Below are positions 58,201 through 64,000 of a stretch of 64,000 bases of DNA, in pieces. The notes under the pieces were generated by a model. That model had not been told where the DNA came from and ran no database searches. It saw only the letters and a program-made list of their open reading frames with translations. The first letter of the stretch is position 1. Each line of letters begins with the position of its first letter. This DNA is from Antedon mediterranea (lineage: Eukaryota; Echinodermata; Crinoidea; Comatulida; Antedonidae): assembly GCF_964355755.1 (NCBI RefSeq), contig NC_092674.1, positions 29,128,001 to 29,192,000 on the forward strand, read 5' to 3'. Position numbers and translations under genes: made by a program.

Positions 58201-60529
58201 AGAATCTGTGGAATTCATTTCGAGAATGCGTTAGTAAAATTGTATCTCCGTCAGTAAAATGGTGTCTTACCAGATTCTACCACGTCGCTTACTTCCATGC
58301 CGGCATCATGAGCCATAAATCCAAGAATAGAAAAAATTACAAAACCCGCAAAAAAACTTGTAATACAACCAGTAACAACAACCTTGATACCACTCCTTTA
58401 AAACAAAATGAATACAAATTATAAGTATAGTAGGCCTACAATTATATTGTTAAAAAGAAAATAGAATGATTATTTTATTATTATACCTTAGTACGTCTGT
58501 ATTAAAGTCGTTGTAACTTGCTAATGTTAGCATTCCACCCCAGGCAACACCGTAAGAATAGAAAACTTGATTTGCAGCGGCGCGCCATACCTGTAAACAT
58601 GATAGAAAAACAATATTATAAACAGATTAGGAGCATGACATTAAGGATAATGAAGACAAGGAACATAGAAGAATAACACACATGAAAGACCTGAAGGCGA
58701 AAGATATTTTCTTACAAGTTGTTAGACGAATTGACGTTTTGTTGTTAAAAATCAAATAGCAAAATTTTAGTGTTCGACTAGATGGTTGTATAACTATATA
58801 TACATTACTGTTCTTACCGATAAGTTAAGAAGTTTTTCAAAATCAGGTTTGATGAAATAAAAGATTCCATCTAGAGCTCCAGGAAGTGTAACTCCGCGGA
58901 TGAAGAGGACAAACAACACAACAAATGGAAACGTTGCAGTAAAGTATACAACCTTTAAAAGAAAACAGAATTTTAAAAGACATAACATTAACAATAAACT
59001 ACATGACGTTTAAAGTTTAATTTCATTTACCTTTCCTGATGAATGTATTCCTCTTGATATACATATGTAGATAACAGCCCAAGAGATGAAGTAACATAAA
59101 AGGAGCCCAGGACGAACACTACCCATCTCGTGCAGACCACCAGTTGCGCCTAACACTTTACGTCTGAAATGTTTATTTTCAAATTTAGCTTAATTGAACA
59201 ATATTGTGCAATAAGTATGTATTTGTATACTTTTATTAGAAGGCACACTGCAAGAAATGCAGACAAGCAATGTAGAACCATATACTCTTTAAAATTGGTT
59301 CACATTTGAAAGTAACCAAACAGCAAGCAATTTGACCAATCACAACGCGATGGATCATTCGAATTGTCAGTTGTGATTGGTCAACTAAATTGCATGATAC
59401 TCTAGGTGGTCTATGGCATCAAGTTTAAATATTAGTAATTTTATTTAATGTTAAATACGAAAAAAAAATTAAAATATATATTTATGAATATATACGTGAA
59501 GTATTCTTCGCTTGGTCTGAACACTTTTGGCGCCAATGTCGTAAATGAGGTCATAGCTGTCTGGTTGGTGACATTAGCATGCGACACTTCTCCAAATGAT
59601 ACACACAGTTCTGTATTCCATTCGTTATCACACCCGATCCATGGAAGCTCCTTTGACAACGACGCATACATGTAGTAGACGGTCCAAGCAACAACAAGAT
59701 TGTAGTAGAGAGAAGACAGAAAACAGGGGAACACAATCGCATATCCAACTCCTACGATTAAAAATGATTATACTGGTAAGAATCTAGCAAGGTTTCAAGA
59801 AAAGATTAGCTTTCAGAAGTCTACACTACAGTAGTGAAGTTAGGTTTGCGCGGTACACCATCTATTTCCAAAAAGAGATAAAGTGGTTTAGTCCTGGTTT
59901 AGAATGTCTCGATGTTTTCCATCTTCTGGAATCCATATTTGTAACAAACATTAACAGTTTTATTAACAATTAGCATACCTTTGAATAGGGGGCTTATTTT
60001 CTTCCACGCCGTTATAGGTCCTAAACTGGCAAATTGTCCAAAAGCAAATTCTAGTTGAAGCAAAGGCAAACCACAGAAAAGCAACATGGTAAGGTACGGA
60101 ATTAGAAAAGCGCCTGTTAAAATAAAATACAATTATTTTTATAATTGTCAATCACCTGTTTTAAAAGTCTTTATAACATAAAGTTTAGACCCATCGTAAC
60201 TTGAGCAAACTCCAAATTTTATAAGAAAAGTTTTCAACAAGTTTGCTAAGAGTGTGGACTAGGTTGATACACATCGGCAAACTGGCATGGTAAGTGTTTA
60301 GAAGTTAAGCAGTGCACCTTCAAAATAAACTAGTTTGCTGGGGTCTGGGAATTTTTTTTGTAGAGGTCTACATAAAGAAAACATTTTAACATTACATACC
60401 ACCTCCATTGATGTAGCAAAGGTACGGAAATCGCCAAACATTTCCTAGCCCAATGGTATATCCGACGGCAGAAAGAAAGAAGTCAAGCCTGCCTTTCCAA
60501 GACTGACGTTCGCCGCTGGGTTGAGTCAT
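55261..60529 (-). CDS. SLC6-B: Na+/Cl--dependent transporter, glycine-transporter type
   Basis: Thirteen coding exons on the minus strand: 60400-60529, 59979-60113, 59496-59751, 59031-59163, 58818-58952, 58487-58590, 58271-58395, 57713-57825, 57433-57558, 56867-56966, 56320-56420, 55809-55979, 55261-55422; 596 aa. Exon boundaries and phases equal those of SLC6-A. Landmarks: [20 protein letters not shown] in TM1, [15 protein letters not shown] in EL2, [13 protein letters not shown] and [13 protein letters not shown]6 [10 protein letters not shown] (GlyT1-like), TM8 [10 protein letters not shown]-terminal [10 protein letters not shown]. Sites NVT and NQT in EL2 can be glycosylated. As in SLC6-A, TM7 has Gly instead of the Na1/Cl- Asn (TGCITS). 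Likely a plasma-membrane symporter made by tandem duplication with its neighbours; substrate inferred only. Confidence 0.93.
55500..55760. repeat. 21-bp minisatellite in last SLC6-B intron
   Basis: About 12 copies of a unit like AAGAGTGACGCTTCACCAGGA, with variants GAATGACGC and GCTACACCATGG. The 21-bp period keeps frames open on both strands and gives spurious Lys/His/Ser/Leu-rich or Arg/Thr/Leu-rich ORFs. It lies between coding exons 55261-55422 and 55809-55979. Confidence 0.93.
56540..56692. mobile_element. Degenerate M2-like element in SLC6-B
   Basis: Contains TTGTGATTGGTCAACTCAC and TTGACCAATCACAAGGCAATG with TACGTCATTGCGTTGCG near the right end. The outer GGTTCCCACTAG ends are not preserved. 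It abuts a better M2 copy immediately to the right. Confidence 0.55.
56693..56853. mobile_element. MITE family M2 copy, SLC6-B intron 10
   Basis: From AAGCTTGGTTCCCACTAGAA and CGTAACGCAAGGACGTAAAC to TTGCGTTACGTCCTTGTG, GCTAGTTGGGGACCACGCTT. The core keeps TTGTGATTGGTCAATTCAC. It ends about 13 bases from the donor of exon 56867-56966. Confidence 0.85.
57035..57305. mobile_element. Degenerate M2-like copies, SLC6-B intron 9
   Basis: At least two worn copies: TTTGACCAATCACATGCGAT with CATCGGTCAAC, then TGAGTTGACCAATCACAAGC with GTGATTGGTCAAATAAC. Terminal motifs are eroded (CTTGGCTCTCACTTCGACGC). Non-coding. Confidence 0.55.
59322..59412. mobile_element. Short M2-like core, SLC6-B intron 3
   Basis: Palindromic core AATTTGACCAATCACAACGC and TTGTGATTGGTCAACTAAAT only; the GGTTCCCACTAG ends are lost. 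Probably an old M2 relative. Confidence 0.45.
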
Positions 60530-60843
60530 AGTTATTTACTTAAAACATGCAATAAAACAAAACAAAATTAAAACGAGATAACTTTTACTAATTTATTCAC
60601 ATTTTAAGCTTAGAGTTTGTGAATTTGTTTTTTTCTTCTTTTTGATATGGATGAAATATTTCTGAAATAAAAGAAATTGAATTGAATTGAATTGAAACTA
60701 AAAACTACCAGACATGGCTTTCTTGCCGCCAGCCCATGGTTGTGGAATCGTTTGTCCGATTAAAATGCAGTTCAACGACTATAAAAAGGTGATAGTTAGG
60801 CCTATATATATCTACAGTTAATATTTCTACAATACACACTTAC

Positions 60844-61093
60844 CTAAAGAAGATGCCGTTTAATGCTGAATTAGATGGTATATCAAGCACCTTGTTGTTG
60901 ATAGTACTACAACCGACTACACAGAAGCAACAGCGCAGGTTAAACGAATAGTATGTAAATAAGCTTGAAAACCAGACTCATGCGGGGGACGAGGTTCGTA
61001 ACAACTTAAGATAACAGAACGCGCGATTGCACATTTATGTCGTTCGGTCTCCGACTTAGTTTAACCATGGTCCGGAGGTATAAATACTTCCGG
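60844..61093 (-). promoter_or_regulatory. Candidate SLC6-B promoter and non-coding first exon
   Basis: On the minus strand CATCTTCTTTAG followed by GTAAGT (donor at 60843) could end a 5'UTR exon that joins the acceptor at 60539, nine bases before the ATG. About 230 bases upstream, 61072-61093 is a near-perfect palindrome with CCGGAAGT at one end, TATTTATA in the middle and CTCCGG at the other. This combines an ETS-like site with a TATA-like box and could set the start. Confidence 0.4.
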
Positions 61094-61105
61094 ATGGGTA
61101 TGTGT

Positions 61106-61168
61106 TCAACCAGGGAAAAGTGAAATTACAATATAAATAAATAAATAATTTCACTTTTCCCTGGTTCA
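61106..61168. repeat. Perfect hairpin upstream of SLC6-B
   Basis: AACCAGGGAAAAGTGAAATT and AATTTCACTTTTCCCTGGTT are exact inverted repeats around an AT-rich loop of about 20 bases with AAAT repeats. It sits just beyond the candidate TATA/ETS palindrome and could form a cruciform or be a small MITE. Confidence 0.85.
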
Positions 61169-61512
61169 AACAAGAAACAATATTTGTGTACTACACTGCT
61201 TACATATTAGCAATATCATTTTTCAATATTGTATAGACAAACTTTATGTCGTAATTGTAGAAAACTTATTATAATTATGAAAATTGTCTTAATAAGAATC
61301 CAGTAACAAAGAATGAAATATGAGAAACTAAAAATGTATCTTTACTGTGTATTTATTAAATAAATTCCCATCAAATCAACAAGTAAAACAAAAGTTAAAC
61401 TAATTTTGCAAACTAGCCCTTATCTATAAATAGTCATTACTAATTAATAATTAAAATATATTAATTATATTTTTTTTCAATATAACCATTTATCAATGTA
61501 CTAATTACAGAT

Positions 61513-61677
61513 TTCGGCTTGGTTTCCATATTACCAACGCAACGACGTACGCGCAACTCAAGTGAGTTGACCAATCACAAGCTTGCGCAGTTCGGATAGA
61601 GCATCCATCGCGTTGGGATTGGTCTAGTGCATTTTACGTCCTTCCATTGGTTGAGTGGGAAACCAAGATTTAGCCTA
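61513..61677. mobile_element. MITE family M2 copy upstream of SLC6-B
   Basis: CGGCTTGGTTTCCATATTAC with AACGCAACGACGTACGCGCA on the left and TTTTACGTCCTTCCATTGG, GTGGGAAACCAAGATTTAG on the right. The core has TTGACCAATCACAAGC. A divergent but full-length copy. The stretch 61680-62850 to its right shows no gene. Confidence 0.65.
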
Positions 61678-62851
61678 TAAATATTTACCAAAAGTGAAAA
61701 CCTTTTCCATATAAAAAAGATAATTAACGTTTGCGATATATGTACATTATTTGCTTTGGTCAACTTTATAAAATTATATTATGGCCTAAAGAATATATAG
61801 AATGATTAGCCTACCAACTTTGCAACAATGGAAGACTATCAATAATCATTTACATTATGTAAGATAAAGGTTTGATTAATTATAATAACTCAATTCGTGT
61901 AACTAAAAAACAGGCACAGTACTGTATAGACGGAGAACTTTGTGTATACGATTGATACAGTACAACAAAGCTTCTTTTCTCTTTTTATTTTCACATTCAA
62001 CTCACCAATTACTACAGGATGGTATGAACTCATTTCATCGTGCATTTGAGACTTAAGACTTAATGAGTTACAATTATGGCACTAGGTCACGATTGAACCA
62101 GAAAACGAAACCACATCTCCACTACGAGTTCCAGCCAACCACAACCCATACAATAATTCAACACGTTCGTTCATTTATAACTGCAGAGTGCATCTTGTTT
62201 TTCATGACGTCATGACTTATATTATTTTGACGAATTTTCACCAATAATAATAATAATATCCTGGATTTTTTTATTTTTTTTATACTATAAATACAATTTA
62301 GCCAAGTTTCAAGTTTATTGTTTCACCTCTAAGCGCTGAACATCATAACCCTAGTCATTTTGTGGATCAAACATGTATGGAAACATACTCCCATAATGCA
62401 GCTAGTAATCAGTGCAAAGTTGTGTCTTGATCTAACCGGGTTCCCAATGATACTCAAGAAGTAAAGGTGGATAGAAACATCAATTGCCCTGATATATAAA
62501 ACCACTTATTGTACCACAATAATTATCATCATAATATTGGGTACATTTAACTTCTGTTTAACATACTTTCTTTTTATTGCAAGACAAAACAAACAGAAAA
62601 CTTTAATAATTCAGGGACACAAAGTCAACTAAATCTATTAGTATTTTTGTTACATAATAAATATGATACAATTTTCAAGGTTAGCATCCAATATTCTATC
62701 TGGATGAATTAATTAAACACCATGAAAGAAAAATGATGAGAAGAAGCTTTTATAAAATAAGAGGAACCAGCAATTACTATAAAATATATGACTATCCATA
62801 TAAAGACAAGATGATGATAAACTGTACATATTTTGTAATTCATTTTCAAAT

Positions 62852-63765
62852 TTACACTTTGCTGTCTGTTGTTAATACAGGTGTGTATACAGGTGAACTA
62901 TATGAGTTAACCTCTGGTACAAAGTCTGGGTTTAGTGGGGGGTAACCAGCACGCACACGGTCTTCATCCTTGGCAGGACCCCAGTCATGTGCAGGTTTCG
63001 ATGCCATTACAACACGCTAAAAATAAAACCATTTTTTAGTAAAAAAATAGTTTGATAGAGCATATAGTCAATTCCTAGAGGTCTGCTTTAGAGGTCACAT
63101 GATTTCTTAAAGCTTGTTTCCCACTTGGCTGTAATGCAATGTTGGTAAACTCACTTACATTGCGCCTATGTTATTGTGTCCTGTCAAAGTTTGTATCAAT
63201 TAGCTTATGAATGTGTAATCTATGGTTGTGTTTAGACGTATTTACCTCATGAATATTCATGAACCAAGAGATTGCACACTAGTCATTTTGTAAAATGACA
63301 AGGGAACTTATATCCACCAGCTTAGAGGGCTAGGCAATGTAAAGCTCTGTCTACACTATCAGATGTGATGTGCCCATATATGGACATGATGATGTCATAT
63401 CCCACCATATTTGGGCACTTTTTTGTCAAACTGGTTTGATAGTGTAGACCAAACCTAATGCTGTGTACTGTACTGTATGTGATGCATTGTTTTTAGTGTG
63501 TAGATGAGATATTGAGATGGTTGGCTTTCAGTTTGTTGTGAAAATTTAACAAAATATTAGGCAAGCAAGTATTAAGAAACAAGTGTTATTTTACCTCCCA
63601 GAAACTGTTTCCTTTTTGTTGATATGCAACTATGACGCCAACAACTGGGATGACAGCTACCGATACCAAAGCCAAGAACCATCCAAGGCCCTCAGCCCAT
63701 GGAGGGAATGTATAGTCTCCATATACAGCAGGCGAGTAGAACACAAAGCTTAAGATTAAAATACC
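62852..63765 (-). CDS. SLC6-C: third SLC6 transporter, last two exons only
   Basis: Two exons on the minus strand, 63595-63765 and 62852-63016 (stop TAA), equal in position and phase to the last two of SLC6-A and SLC6-B. The first (171 bp, the same length in all three) encodes the last membrane segment region with [20 protein letters not shown] and GLGWFLALVSVAVIPVV. The second has [17 protein letters not shown] and a short variable tail. The remaining exons lie right of the window. It is closer to SLC6-A here (KGNSFWE against KGNSLCE). Function as for its neighbours; whether it is intact cannot be told. Confidence 0.88.
63341..63460. mobile_element. MITE family M1 copy, SLC6-C intron
   Basis: AAAGCTCTGTCTACACTATC at the left and TTTGATAGTGTAGACCAAAC at the right, with CATATATGGACATGATGATG inside. 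The left arm lacks the usual TTATGTGACAAAAAA part. Confidence 0.8.
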
Positions 63766-64000
63766 CTGAAAGAAATAATATATATATATATATAAACTTT
63801 ATTTATTCATGAGACTGATGTACAGTACAACTCGTTCAATCAACATTGATTCAGTTCATGATATTACAAAATAATCCAACACCATATAAATATGAAAAAA
63901 TGAAAGAAAACATATTGAAATTGAAAAGAAAAATTACAGCAGAATCCAAAACGAAACAGTGCACAGCAATTCACTTAATATTGGAGGACTGCTTGACAGA

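Noticed and set aside
59448-59787. Plus-strand ORFs antisense to SLC6-B exon 3
   Set aside because: Shadow frames of a clear minus-strand SLC6 exon.

Overview
The window is AT-rich animal nuclear DNA. Genes are split into many short exons with GT-AG introns, and introns and intergenic DNA are full of inverted-repeat elements and minisatellites. The CEP135 and SLC6 genes, the very frequent palindrome TAGGCCTA, Penelope-like and tRNA-derived elements, and a secreted CAP / LDLa-CAP cluster suggest a marine invertebrate deuterostome, most likely an echinoderm. That assignment is inference; no marker gene proves it.

Region 1 (about 1-19.9 kb, + strand) is a tandem cluster of CAP-superfamily genes (CRISP / PR-1 / GAPR-1 type). 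CAP1 is cut by the left edge (exons 74-2873). CAP2 is 5334-7884 (226 aa, Thr/Glu/Gln/Pro repeat tail). A broken copy lies at 10493-11052. CAP3 is 11376-14163 (226 aa). CAP4 is 15597-19389 (378 aa) and carries three LDL-receptor class A modules plus an acidic Asn/Asp linker before the CAP domain. The four complete or nearly complete genes share intron positions and phases in the CAP part. CAP2 and the pseudogene also share a duplicated non-coding first exon. The CAP acidic/histidine tetrad is complete in CAP1 and CAP4, but CAP2 and CAP3 have each lost a different residue.

Region 2 (about 20-46 kb, + strand) is a complete CEP135 (centriole cartwheel-associated coiled-coil protein), with 22 coding exons and about 1,253 aa. 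Its introns hold several MITE families, a hAT-like MITE, a Penelope GIY-YIG relic, a tRNA-Leu-like SINE, a 3.6-kb terminal-inverted-repeat element containing a LINE relic, and a 2.5-kb minisatellite whose every unit looks like a 3' splice site.

Region 3 (46.7-49.4 kb) is a satellite-like block of palindromic repeats in the gap between CEP135 and the convergent transporter genes.

Region 4 (49.4-64 kb, - strand) is a tandem array of SLC6 Na+/Cl--dependent transporters of the glycine-transporter type: SLC6-A (49461-54109, 602 aa, 13 coding exons), SLC6-B (55261-60529, 596 aa, 13 coding exons with the same boundaries and phases), and SLC6-C (last two exons only, 62852-63765, cut by the right edge). 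A and B both have Gly where SLC6 proteins normally have the Na1/Cl- site Asn in TM7. The three regions look like independent neighbours, not one functional system; each cluster has grown by local duplication.
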